Below are positions 1 through 8,519 of a stretch of 64,000 nt of DNA, piece after piece (the stretch's first letter is position 1; each line of letters starts with the position of its first letter). The translations under genes were made by a program, and so were the position numbers. The DNA lies in the NCBI RefSeq assembly GCF_028867935.1, contig NZ_JAPQNS010000012.1, positions 62,001 through 126,000 on the forward strand, in the 5' to 3' direction. Source of the stretch: Flavobacterium sp. SUN052. Its GTDB lineage: Bacteria > Bacteroidota > Bacteroidia > Flavobacteriales > Flavobacteriaceae. The notes under the pieces were generated by a model. It saw only the letters and a list, made by a program, of their open reading frames with translations, had not been told where the DNA came from and did not search any database.

Positions 1-60
1 TTGATTTGACACTACTTGAACTAATTGCCTTTTAGTTGCCGGTTACGTTCGATCAATCCC

Positions 61-68
61 TACCTTTG
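61..68 (+). promoter_or_regulatory. Candidate -7 promoter element for the serine operon
   Basis: TACCTTTG matches the Bacteroidota -7 consensus TAnnTTTG exactly and lies 78 bases before the serA start. A GTTG at 35-38 could be the -33 element, but the 22-base gap is longer than the usual 19-21. The match is seen directly; promoter activity is inferred. Confidence 0.45.
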
Positions 69-146
69 CGGCAAGTCAACAAGCTAAGAACATACCGAAA
101 CCATCGAGTCGCCAACGGCTGCTTGTGACAATAGAACCTTGTTCTC

Positions 147-2051
147 ATGCTAACAAAACCACTTGAACAGACGTACTTCATTATCGATTTCGACAGTACG
201 TTTACCAAAGTAGAAGCCCTCGATGTACTGGGCGAAATCTCATTAGCCGGACGGCTCGACCGCGACGATGTGCTTTCTCAAATCCGTACGATTACGGATC
301 GGGGCATGGCGGGCGAATTATCCCTGGCACAATCCCTCGAACAGCGGCTTACGCTACTCAATGCTCACCGCGACCACCTGCCCGCGCTCGTGGAAACGCT
401 TATGACCAAAGTTTCCGACTCGTTTCAGCGCAACCACGCGTTTCTGGCCGAAAACGCCGATCATATTTATATCGTGTCGAGTGGATTCAAGGAATTCATT
501 GTACCTATTGTAACCTCGCTGGGTATCAGGGAAAGCCATGTTTTTGCGAACACGTTTGAATACGACGAGCAAGGCAACATTGTTGGATGCGACTGTGAGA
601 ACCCCTTAGCGAGCGACAAAGGCAAAGTCAAACTCATGCGCGACCTTCAACTTGACGGCGATGTGTACGTGATTGGCGATGGCTACACTGACTACGAGAT
701 TCGGGAATCGGGGCTGGCTAATAAATTTTACGCCTTTACCGAGAATGTTCTCCGGCCAAGCGTGGTTGCTATGGCAGACCATATCGCTCCTTCGCTGGAC
801 GAGTTTTTATACGATAATCGTTTGAGCCGTAGCCAATCATACCCCAAAAGTCGCATTAAAGTCCTGTTGCTCGAAAACGTACACCCGGTAGCGGTGCATT
901 TGTTTGAGCAGGAAGGATTTAGCGTTGAAATTCGCAAAGGAGCGTTAGACGAAGCTGAACTGGCCGAAGCCATTAAAGGTGTTCACATTTTAGGAATTCG
1001 CTCCAAAACGAACGTTACCCCCTATGTACTCGAACATGCTGACAAGCTGATGACTATTGGCGCGTTCTGCATCGGTACCAATCAAATTGATCTGACGGCC
1101 TGTTCGGAACGTGGTATTCCCGTTTTCAACGCGCCCTACAGCAATACCCGCTCAGTAGTTGAACTGGCCATTGGCGAGATCATCATGCTGATTCGTAACG
1201 TGGTGACCAAAAGCAACAAAATGCACTCGGGTAACTGGGACAAATCGGCAACGAATAGCTTTGAGGTGCGTGGTAAGAAACTTGGCCTGGTGGGTTACGG
1301 GAATATTGGTACGCAACTATCAGTAGTAGCTGAGGCTTTGGGTATGGAGGTGTATTTCTACGATGTGGTGGATAAACTGTCGCTCGGAAATGCACGGAAG
1401 TGTAAAACGCTTGATGATTTGCTGGCTGTTTCCGACATTATCAGCCTGCACACCGATGGCCGTAAAGAAAACAAAAACCTGATTGGTGCCCGCGAGTTTG
1501 GCCTGATGAAACAGGGCGTGATTTTCCTTAACCTCTCTCGTGGTCATATTGTAGACATTCCTGCTCTGGTAGATGCCATCAAGTCAGGTAAGGTCTATGG
1601 AACGGGCATCGACGTGTTTCCCTACGAGCCAAAAACCAACAACGAGGAGTTTATTAATGAGTTGCGCAACTTGCCCAATGTGATTTTAACTCCTCACATC
1701 GGCGGCAGCACCGAAGAAGCTCAGGCGAATATAGGCAGTTTTGTACCGGGTAAACTGCTCGAATACATTAACAACGGCAGCACTTACGGCTCGGTAAATT
1801 TCCCTGAACTGCAATTGCCCTTGCTAAAAGCTTCGCATCGGCTATTGCATATTCACCGGAATGTACCGGGGATTTTATCACAACTGAACCAGATTTTCGC
1901 CAAGCACCATATTAACATAAAAGGTCAGTACCTCAAAACCGATGAGAACATTGGCTACGTAATTACTGATATTGCCAAGGAATATGACGACGATGTTGTA
2001 GCTGAACTCCGAGACGTGGATAACACGATCAAGTTTAGGTTGTTGTATTAA
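147..2051 (+). CDS. serA: HAD phosphatase (SerB-like) fused to D-3-phosphoglycerate dehydrogenase
   Basis: This 634-residue protein joins two enzymes of serine synthesis. Residues 1 to about 225 form a HAD hydrolase of phosphoserine phosphatase type: motif I DFDST at 14-18, the SSG of motif II at 111-113, a lysine near 158-160 and motif IV GDGYTD at 178-183. Residues about 236-550 are the SerA dehydrogenase, with NAD motif GYGNIG at 383-388, the conserved Arg at 465 (LSRG) and the His of TPHIGG at 517. The last 75 residues look like an ACT domain, the usual serine-sensing part. SerA oxidises 3-phosphoglycerate; the HAD part would remove phosphate from phosphoserine. An SerC-like gene follows, so all three steps may sit in one operon. 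The dehydrogenase call is firm; phosphatase specificity is inferred. Confidence 0.9.
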   Translation: MLTKPLEQTYFIIDFDSTFTKVEALDVLGEISLAGRLDRDDVLSQIRTITDRGMAGELSLAQSLEQRLTLLNAHRDHLPALVETLMTKVSDSFQRNHAFLAENADHIYIVSSGFKEFIVPIVTSLGIRESHVFANTFEYDEQGNIVGCDCENPLASDKGKVKLMRDLQLDGDVYVIGDGYTDYEIRESGLANKFYAFTENVLRPSVVAMADHIAPSLDEFLYDNRLSRSQSYPKSRIKVLLLENVHPVAVHLFEQEGFSVEIRKGALDEAELAEAIKGVHILGIRSKTNVTPYVLEHADKLMTIGAFCIGTNQIDLTACSERGIPVFNAPYSNTRSVVELAIGEIIMLIRNVVTKSNKMHSGNWDKSATNSFEVRGKKLGLVGYGNIGTQLSVVAEALGMEVYFYDVVDKLSLGNARKCKTLDDLLAVSDIISLHTDGRKENKNLIGAREFGLMKQGVIFLNLSRGHIVDIPALVDAIKSGKVYGTGIDVFPYEPKTNNEEFINELRNLPNVILTPHIGGSTEEAQANIGSFVPGKLLEYINNGSTYGSVNFPELQLPLLKASHRLLHIHRNVPGILSQLNQIFAKHHINIKGQYLKTDENIGYVITDIAKEYDDDVVAELRDVDNTIKFRLLY

Positions 2052-2052
2052 T

Positions 2053-2502
2053 GTGCTGACAAAAAAGGAACGTGATGATTTAGAGAAAGGGAAGCCATCC
2101 TGGAAGATTTTCGCGATGGCTTTTTCGATTCTGCTTACCATAGTCCCAACAGGAATTCATTTTCTCTACCAGCGTGCCCAACGAAAAGCGATTAGCCAGA
2201 ACCATTCATTCGCTATAGCGGAAATAATCCAATTGGAATACCGGGGTGGAAAAGGCAGACATTATTATAAAACACGCGCAGCTTATCAGGTTAACGGCAT
2301 ATCGTTCACCTGCGTAGGTAAGGCATTCAAAACCCTCAGACCTGATCAGCAAGACTCGTTGATTGGCCTTAAGTTGCCCGTAATTTATGAGCAAACGAAG
2401 CCATCAAACGGCGAACTTATATATAGTGAAGCTCAGTTTAACCGCTTTAACCTGGAATTTCCGGACAGTTTAAGCTGGACACGATTGTACTTTTTAGAGT
2501 AA
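2053..2502 (+). CDS. Small membrane protein of unknown function
   Basis: A 149-residue protein that I do not recognise. It begins with GTG one base after the serA stop and ends three bases before the serC-like gene, so it is very probably co-transcribed and translationally coupled. One hydrophobic segment lies near residues 19-40 after a charged N-terminus; the rest is a soluble, beta-rich looking domain with no clear catalytic motif. The layout resembles DUF3592-type membrane proteins, but this is only a suggestion. Its place inside a serine operon hints at a linked role or simple hitch-hiking. Confidence 0.7.
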   Translation: MLTKKERDDLEKGKPSWKIFAMAFSILLTIVPTGIHFLYQRAQRKAISQNHSFAIAEIIQLEYRGGKGRHYYKTRAAYQVNGISFTCVGKAFKTLRPDQQDSLIGLKLPVIYEQTKPSNGELIYSEAQFNRFNLEFPDSLSWTRLYFLE

Positions 2503-2505
2503 CCG

Positions 2506-3582
2506 ATGAAAAACACCTACTTCACACCCGGCCCCGCCGAACTGTATCCAACATTCGGAACACATATGCAAGCGGCTCTGGATGAGCAAATTGGTTCTAT
2601 TTCGCACCGGAGTCAGCGGTTTCGGGATATTTACAAATATACCGACGAGCAACTGCGGATATTATTAAACATCCCGGCAACTCACGGGATTTTCTTTACC
2701 GGTTCGGCTTCTGAGGTGTGGGAGCGCATACTGCTGAATTGCGTAGAACATGAGAGTTTTCATTTGGTGAACGGCTCGTTTTCACGCAAGTTTTTCGATT
2801 ACGCACAGTCGCTGCACAAGTACGCGCATAGTCTGGAGAAGCCTTTTGGCGAAGGATTCGATTTTGCCGAGATTGACGTACCCGAATATGCAGAGTTAGT
2901 GTGTGTAACACATAACGAAACATCGTCGGGGGCTCAGATGCGACCGGTTGATATTCATAAACTCAAACGCAAATACCCTAAGAAGCTGTTTTGTGTAGAT
3001 ATGGTATCGTCGGCACCTTATCCTGATTTTGATTTTGGGCTGATCGACTCAGCATTTTTCTCTGTTCAGAAAGCTTTTGGAATGCCAGCAGGTTTGGGGG
3101 TTTGGATTGCCAACGAGGCTTGTCTTGATAAAGCCGAACGGCTCCAGAAATACGAGTCAATGACGATTGGCGCCCATAATACGCTGCCAATGCTCTGGAA
3201 AAACTACCAGACATTCGAAACTCCTGCTACACCCAATACAGTGTTTATCTATTTGTTAGGCAAGATTGCTGAAGACCTAAACCGTATTGGAATCGAGTCG
3301 GTGCGGAAACAAACCGAAGAAAAAGCCAGAATGCTGTATCGGTTCATTGAGACCGATGAGCGGTATTCGCCTTCCATAAAAGAAGAGCGGCACCGTTCAC
3401 AAACCGTTGTGGTGGCAGACACAAAAGATTCGGCAAAAGATGTACTGTCGACCGCCAAAGAAGCAGGGATAATTGTTGGGAGTGGCTACGGCAAATTCAA
3501 AGATTCTCAGATCCGGATTGCTAACTTCCCGGCTGTATCCATTGAGCAGACGGCACAATTGATCAACGTGCTAAAAAAATAA
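2506..3582 (+). CDS. serC: Phosphoserine aminotransferase-like class V aminotransferase
   Basis: A PLP-dependent fold-type I aminotransferase of 358 residues. The N-terminus TPGPAELYP is typical of class V enzymes, Asp165 (CVDMVSS) should contact the PLP ring nitrogen, and Lys189 (SVQKAFGMPAG) should form the Schiff base. Its position behind serA makes conversion of phosphohydroxypyruvate and glutamate to phosphoserine the best role. It differs from the classic E. coli SerC, so related alanine-glyoxylate type activity cannot be ruled out by sequence alone. It ends the operon, and a strong terminator follows. Confidence 0.85.
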   Translation: MKNTYFTPGPAELYPTFGTHMQAALDEQIGSISHRSQRFRDIYKYTDEQLRILLNIPATHGIFFTGSASEVWERILLNCVEHESFHLVNGSFSRKFFDYAQSLHKYAHSLEKPFGEGFDFAEIDVPEYAELVCVTHNETSSGAQMRPVDIHKLKRKYPKKLFCVDMVSSAPYPDFDFGLIDSAFFSVQKAFGMPAGLGVWIANEACLDKAERLQKYESMTIGAHNTLPMLWKNYQTFETPATPNTVFIYLLGKIAEDLNRIGIESVRKQTEEKARMLYRFIETDERYSPSIKEERHRSQTVVVADTKDSAKDVLSTAKEAGIIVGSGYGKFKDSQIRIANFPAVSIEQTAQLINVLKK

Positions 3583-3605
3583 AGTTACCCAAACAACTGG
3601 TTTCC

Positions 3606-3647
3606 ACAGTAAAAGCCCCGGAGCGCATTTGCCGGGGCTTTTACTGT
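3606..3647 (+). terminator. Terminator of the serine operon
   Basis: A 16-base perfect inverted repeat (arms 3606-3621 and 3632-3647, core AAAAGCCCCGG / CCGGGGCTTTT) with a 10-base loop, 24 bases after the serC stop. Confidence 0.85.
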
Positions 3648-3745
3648 TTTACACTCATGGTACCGCATGGGCGCACGCTCACTATTACAAACTTTTCGCT
3701 ACACCCTAAGTTTATAAAGGCAAGATTTTTACATACTCAACGACG

Positions 3746-4588
3746 ATGAAAACGATTCTTACAACCATGGGACTGTTGCTGGCACTCACTGCCGCAACCT
3801 TTGCTCAGACTGAAACTAGTCAGCCGCCCGAAAAAAAGCCGCTGATTAAAGAGGAAACCAAACAGGAAGTACGCGAGGGGGCCAGAGAAGTAAAAGAAGA
3901 TGTTCGTGAAAAGGCGCAAGAAGTAAAACAGGACGTTCGCGAGAAGGCACAAGAGGTAAAGCAGGACGTTTGTGAGGGTGTCAACCGCTTAGAGGAAAAC
4001 TCCCGTGAAACCCGACAGGAGATCAAAGAGGGGACTCAGGAGGCTGGTCAACGGGTAAAGGGTGAAGTGGAAGGCGAAGTCAATGCCGTTCGCAGCCGAA
4101 ATGATCAGTTTGGTTTACCCTGGTTTGATCAGGGGACCGTATTTGTTGGTGGCTCAGTTGGGTTTGGAATTGGCAGCAACAGCGGTACTTACTTGGTTCT
4201 GAATCCACGGATTGGTTATTTCTTTCAACCAGGTTTTATGGGTGGTATCCGTCTGGGCTACGACCGCCGGTTGTCTACCAGTTTCCGTTCTAACCAAGTG
4301 GGTGTATTTGCGCGGTATTATCCCTTTCGTACACGGGTAAGTGCTTTCGCCGGAGCCGGATATAATATTGGCCGCGAACGAGCTAGCAACATCAGCGATA
4401 ATGACAAAGCCCCCTTCAACAGCATCACGCTCGAAGCAGGAGCCATGTTCTACGCCAGTCGCAACGTAGGTATCGAAGCCTCTCTGGAAACAAATTATTA
4501 TGATCGCAGCAATCCACTGGCTGGTCGCAACCGGGGAGGTCGGGCTAAGCTTGGTATTAATTATTACTTTACACGCCGAGTGCGGTAG
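3746..4588 (+). CDS. Outer-membrane beta-barrel protein with charged 11-residue repeats
   Basis: A 280-residue exported protein. It has a Sec signal peptide (about residues 1-21, ending TFAQ), then a highly charged Lys/Glu helical segment of 11-residue repeats (about 35-115), and from about residue 120 a glycine- and aromatic-rich region with alternating strands (FVGGSVGFGIGSN, GYFFQPGFMGGIRLGYDRR) ending in NYYFTRRVR, typical of small eight-stranded OmpA/OmpW-like barrels. The charged stretch could be a periplasmic coiled coil or a LEA-like amphipathic helix. It appears to be monocistronic: terminators lie on both sides. The ligand or partner is unknown. Confidence 0.75.
   Translation: MKTILTTMGLLLALTAATFAQTETSQPPEKKPLIKEETKQEVREGAREVKEDVREKAQEVKQDVREKAQEVKQDVCEGVNRLEENSRETRQEIKEGTQEAGQRVKGEVEGEVNAVRSRNDQFGLPWFDQGTVFVGGSVGFGIGSNSGTYLVLNPRIGYFFQPGFMGGIRLGYDRRLSTSFRSNQVGVFARYYPFRTRVSAFAGAGYNIGRERASNISDNDKAPFNSITLEAGAMFYASRNVGIEASLETNYYDRSNPLAGRNRGGRAKLGINYYFTRRVR
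3869..3967 (+). repeat. 33-base in-frame tandem repeat
   Basis: Three consecutive 33-base units (3869-3901, 3902-3934, 3935-3967) encode the 11-residue unit VREKAQEVKQD and close variants; units two and three are nearly identical in DNA. The protein pattern continues more loosely on both sides. The identity suggests recent expansion, so repeat number may vary between strains. Confidence 0.8.
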
Positions 4589-4611
4589 ATGCTTATTTTT
4601 TAGTGTTGACG

Positions 4612-4643
4612 GCCCTGTAAAGCTAGACTTTACAGGGCTTTTT
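4612..4643 (+). terminator. Rho-independent terminator
   Basis: GCCCTGTAAAG and CTTTACAGGGC form an 11-base perfect stem with a 5-base loop, followed by a T-tract. It ends the barrel-protein gene. Confidence 0.85.
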
Positions 4644-4994
4644 TATTTATGCATCCCTATTTAAGCATTGTTAAACTACGGTAATAGCTCATTTTATCTA
4701 ATCAAGAATTTATAAATCTGTACCAAAGGTTAGTTTTGAAAGCTTACATACAATCTATTTATTATTCGTGCTAACAACCTGATATTCAAATAAATAAGAG
4801 AAACAAAACAAGCTCAACAAACTACCACTTAATCAACTCAATTTTTTAACTATATGCTGTCTGTTAGCTTTCGTCACTTGTTTCTACTGTCCACACTATA
4901 CGGCATAATCTGATCATACAGATTAATCCATTGAGTTTGGACCTTGGTACAACAGATCAGTTAGTTTTTACCATAATCCAAACCATTTTATTCC
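4644..4994 (+). promoter_or_regulatory. AT-rich leader before the T9SS type A protein
   Basis: About 350 bases without a gene. It holds two -7-like elements, TAGTTTTG (4731-4738) and TAGTTTTT (4962-4969, with TTTG at 4936-4939 upstream), and an operator-like palindrome TAATCTG-N6-CAGATTA at 4906-4925. Nothing else is recognisable. The long AT-rich leader suggests regulated expression of the exported protein. Confidence 0.35.
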
Positions 4995-7349
4995 ATGTTA
5001 CACATTTTCAAACCTCGACTTGCCGGTCGAATCACCGGGCTGTTTTTGTTCATAGTGCTCTGGGCGGGTTTTACTCCGTCGGCCAAAGGCCAGCAGTTTT
5101 TTGATCCTTCAAGTTCAGATCCCCAATACGAAACCCGCAAGCAAGGACTAGTAAGTGGTCAAACCACGGGACATGATCCAAACCCAAGCTCTGCGGAGGT
5201 CAACTCAATTGCGTTACCCAGTTGTTTTGAACCTTTTAGCGGTACTGGTAACGCAGGACAAACTAATGCTGATGGCTGGACATCATTGCCCCGAAACGAT
5301 GATGGTTTTGTCGGCCCAATTGCACTTGGTTTCAATTTTTCGCTGTTTGGCTCAGTTTACAACAGTGTATACATCAACAACAATGGTAATATAACTTTCA
5401 ATAATGGGGTATCGCAGTATAGTCCCGATGGTTTTCCAACTGGCACTCCAATGGTAGCTGCTTTTTGGGGCGATGTCGATACCAGAAATGCTGCCAGCGG
5501 GCTGATCTGGTACAAAGTTTACGGTGATCGGCTCGTTGTTACCTACGACCGAGTAGGGTATTTTCCTAGCCGTGTCGACAAAATAAATACGTTTCAATTA
5601 ATTATCAGAGCTAATACAGCAGCAGGTTTCACCGGAAATGATGTACAGTTTGCGTATGGCGATATGCAGTGGACCACGGGCGGGGCATCTGGAGGCACAA
5701 ATGGCTTTGGGGGCTCTCCCGCCACCGTGGGACTTAACCGGGGTAACAATGTTGACTTTATTCAAACGGGGCGTTTTGATAAAGATGGTGGTGCTGCGCC
5801 TACCTTGTCAGCTACGGGCGGAATCGATTTTCTAGATGGTAAATGTCTATCGTACCTAGCCTTGGCTTCCGGCGGAAACCTACCACCAGTTGCCACTGGA
5901 TTGCCTTCCGGAAATCTTATTACCCTTAATCAGGGACAAAGTCAAACAATAACAGTGGTTTTTGCGGGTCCTGAAACGAACCAGATCGTCAATGTAACGT
6001 CGAATCTTGGCAGTTTGTGCAACGCAACGGCTACTATTGCGGGCAATGGAACACAGAATCCAGTTTTAACCTTCGAGGTTACCGGAGGTATCTGTAATGT
6101 AGGCACAAACACAGTTATATTAACGGCCACAGACAGTGGTACACCTACAGCAGCAACAGCCTCATTTACGATAACTGTTGTTGTCAATGCACCAGGTTCC
6201 AGCACAGTTAACTTACCGCCGGTAGCCCCATCAATTCCAGACCAAACCGGCACTATATCTTCGGCTTTTTTCCAGGCGATACCAAGCTTTACCGATCCCA
6301 ATCCAGGTCAGCTCATTAGTTATTTAGCATCAGGCTTACCGCCAGGCCTCTCCTTTAGTGGTGGATCTGGTGGTATTGTAGCAGGTACACCAAACGCTAC
6401 AGGCACTTATTCGGTAACGATCACTGGAACAGACGTTCCCAACGAGACATTGACGGGTGGCTTGTCGGCCTATGCCATATATACCATTACCATTAATTCT
6501 ATAGTGATTCCACCAATTGGGGGGGCTCTACAACTGATTGCCCCGACCTACGATTGTGCAACGGGTGCCTTTACTTTTAATACGACTGGGGGGGATGGAA
6601 GCACCATTACCTATTGGGCAATAGGCATTACTGGACCAACTACCAACCCTAACGACGATGTGGATGCGGGTCTGGCACAGGATATCAGGGATGGACGACC
6701 CAATGTGGAACCACTAACATTGTATGCGCAACAAAGTGGTGTGACAGTAACATATAGCTGGAATGCATTGGCAGCATGCGCGTCCACACCACCTCTTCCA
6801 ACCACTGCTTGTGGAAGCCCAACCGGCACGATTGGCCAACCGCTTGCTCTGGTTACGCCTACGTATAGCTGCGCAACGGGTGCTATTCAGTTTAACACGA
6901 CTGGCGGAGACGGCTCACCTATTGAGTTTATGGCCATTGGCATTACGGGTTGGACATCAAGCTGTACGGATAACCTCGACCCAGGCAATACAGACAATAA
7001 TACTTACACTATTATGGCTCGTCAGAGTGGTGCTACTGTTTCGCTATCATGGACACGCCCTTGCGCCAGTCTACGGATTGCCCGCGAAGCAGGCTCGAGT
7101 CTCATAATCAACGTGCTAGGCAACCCTACCACGGCTGACCGGGTCGAGTTTGAATTGAGCGGAGCGGAAGGTCAGTCAGTCCGCCTACAGGTTGTGGAAA
7201 GCAATGGCCGCTCAGTGAGTGATTTACAGATTGAAAAGGCTGGGACTGTAGAACACCGGACAATGCCATTGGGTCGCCAGGCGGGGCTTTATCTGATCCG
7301 AGCTACTACACCCTCAGAAGTGAAGACAGTGAAAATAGTAAAACAATAA
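4995..7349 (+). CDS. Secreted protein with nidogen-like and Ig-like domains and a T9SS type A tail
   Basis: A 784-residue exported protein. A long signal peptide (about 1-33) is followed by a nidogen-like (NIDO) segment (about 90-290: GFNFSLFGSVYNSVYINNNG, WGDVDTR, QLIIRA), then Ig-like/putative cadherin-type modules (about 295-500), then two related units of about 80 residues (about 515-600 and 615-690, each beginning PTY-C-ATG and carrying NTTGGDGS and WxxC ends), and a C-terminal beta-sandwich of about 80 residues ending LYLIRATTPSEVKTVKIVKQ. That tail is a classic type A sorting signal of the type IX secretion system. It is probably a cell-surface or secreted adhesin; no catalytic site is visible. 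Confidence 0.8.
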   Translation: MLHIFKPRLAGRITGLFLFIVLWAGFTPSAKGQQFFDPSSSDPQYETRKQGLVSGQTTGHDPNPSSAEVNSIALPSCFEPFSGTGNAGQTNADGWTSLPRNDDGFVGPIALGFNFSLFGSVYNSVYINNNGNITFNNGVSQYSPDGFPTGTPMVAAFWGDVDTRNAASGLIWYKVYGDRLVVTYDRVGYFPSRVDKINTFQLIIRANTAAGFTGNDVQFAYGDMQWTTGGASGGTNGFGGSPATVGLNRGNNVDFIQTGRFDKDGGAAPTLSATGGIDFLDGKCLSYLALASGGNLPPVATGLPSGNLITLNQGQSQTITVVFAGPETNQIVNVTSNLGSLCNATATIAGNGTQNPVLTFEVTGGICNVGTNTVILTATDSGTPTAATASFTITVVVNAPGSSTVNLPPVAPSIPDQTGTISSAFFQAIPSFTDPNPGQLISYLASGLPPGLSFSGGSGGIVAGTPNATGTYSVTITGTDVPNETLTGGLSAYAIYTITINSIVIPPIGGALQLIAPTYDCATGAFTFNTTGGDGSTITYWAIGITGPTTNPNDDVDAGLAQDIRDGRPNVEPLTLYAQQSGVTVTYSWNALAACASTPPLPTTACGSPTGTIGQPLALVTPTYSCATGAIQFNTTGGDGSPIEFMAIGITGWTSSCTDNLDPGNTDNNTYTIMARQSGATVSLSWTRPCASLRIAREAGSSLIINVLGNPTTADRVEFELSGAEGQSVRLQVVESNGRSVSDLQIEKAGTVEHRTMPLGRQAGLYLIRATTPSEVKTVKIVKQ

Positions 7350-7412
7350 GCACTAGGCATAAAAAAAGCCCCGGCCATTATCGACCGGGGCTTTTTTTAT
7401 ACCTAGTGCTTA
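7348..7412. terminator. Large bidirectional terminator shared by convergent genes
   Basis: AGCCCCGG and CCGGGGCT with flanking A7 and T7 runs give a hairpin that works on both strands. The pairing continues outward (AAGCACTAGG / CCTAGTGCTT) with one mismatch into the last codons of the reverse-strand protease gene and the stop codon of the forward gene. Confidence 0.9.
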
Positions 7413-8449
7413 AACACCTTCACCATGTATACGTGCTGCTGAACCCGCTTCACTTGCTGCGTACGGGGCAAACGATTCAGAGCACTCCGACGGCCCAGTT
7501 TTAGCGGTTGCCCTTTGAGCGAATCATTTGGTATAGCCTGGATAGCACGGAAGAGGTAATCAGTTTTGATAGCAAACGAAGCGCCTTCAGTAGCCACTTG
7601 CTTACCACTGATAATACCAACCACATTACCTCTCTCGTCTAAAAGCGGACCACCTGAGTTGCCCGGATTCACGCTGATAGCTACCTGGTAAGCCGTAGAG
7701 TCATTCCGGTATCCAGTGCCACTGCTAAGGTAGCCCTCGCCATAGACTATTTCATCGCGGGGGTATCCCAACGTGAAAACACGTTCACCCAGATCAGACG
7801 GGCGGGGATCGAAACCATAAGGAACGGTTTTGAGGGGCCGAAACGTACTGTCTTCTGCAACACTCAGAATAGCTAAATCATAGCCCCGATTGGTGTAAAC
7901 CACCCGAGCTTTGTATACATCTCCCGATTGACTTTGTATATACACCGAGTCGGCGCCCTGTACAATGTGGTTATTGGTAACTAAATACCCATCAGGTGTG
8001 AGCAAAAAACTAGAGCCCACCACTTGGCCTGGATTTACCGTAATCAGTGATTTCCGGCGTACACTCAAACCATCCAAAATACGGTTCTGTGACTGTTTGA
8101 TAGCCTGGACATCCCGGCGTAACATACTGTATTGCTCCTGCTGTTGATTAGCGTTGCGGTAATACCACACTAAAAATAGCGTTGCGAACGTGGTCATAAT
8201 TGCCACGGCAGCAGCCACGGCAAAGGTAGGCCGGTACGTTTGCCAAAGTTGGCGCGTACGGCCTATGGAACGCACAGGTGTAACCTGGTCCGCTTCGAAC
8301 AGCCGGGCCTGCTCGCGCATTTCATCCATATCCATAGATGCTTGTACGCGAGCTACCTTTTCTTTAAAAACAACCCGTCGCCCATAACTCTCGAGAGCGT
8401 CGGCAATTTTCTTTTCCTCGTCCATGTTCTTGGTAGTTTCAGGTTTCAA
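7403..8449 (-). CDS. Membrane-tethered trypsin-like (HtrA/DegP-type) serine protease
   Basis: A 348-residue protein with a cytosolic N-terminus (1-74), one membrane helix (about 75-97), a short coiled-coil linker and a chymotrypsin-fold protease domain (about 135-300). The triad is visible: His161 (TNNHIVQ), Asp191 (YDLAIL) and Ser265 (GNSGGP). No PDZ domain follows, unlike DegP/DegS. The gene lies 70 bases behind an ECF sigma factor gene on the same strand, exactly where an anti-sigma factor gene usually sits, and the cytosolic tail could bind the sigma factor. That regulatory link is inferred. The protease may act in envelope stress sensing or protein quality control. Confidence 0.8.
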   Translation of the reverse strand: MKPETTKNMDEEKKIADALESYGRRVVFKEKVARVQASMDMDEMREQARLFEADQVTPVRSIGRTRQLWQTYRPTFAVAAAVAIMTTFATLFLVWYYRNANQQQEQYSMLRRDVQAIKQSQNRILDGLSVRRKSLITVNPGQVVGSSFLLTPDGYLVTNNHIVQGADSVYIQSQSGDVYKARVVYTNRGYDLAILSVAEDSTFRPLKTVPYGFDPRPSDLGERVFTLGYPRDEIVYGEGYLSSGTGYRNDSTAYQVAISVNPGNSGGPLLDERGNVVGIISGKQVATEGASFAIKTDYLFRAIQAIPNDSLKGQPLKLGRRSALNRLPRTQQVKRVQQHVYMVKVFKH

Positions 8450-8519
8450 TGCTTCACGCTTCAGATTTCACCGGTGATTGTGAAATGTAAAACAATTCAA
8501 TCTGAAAACTTTAAAACGT

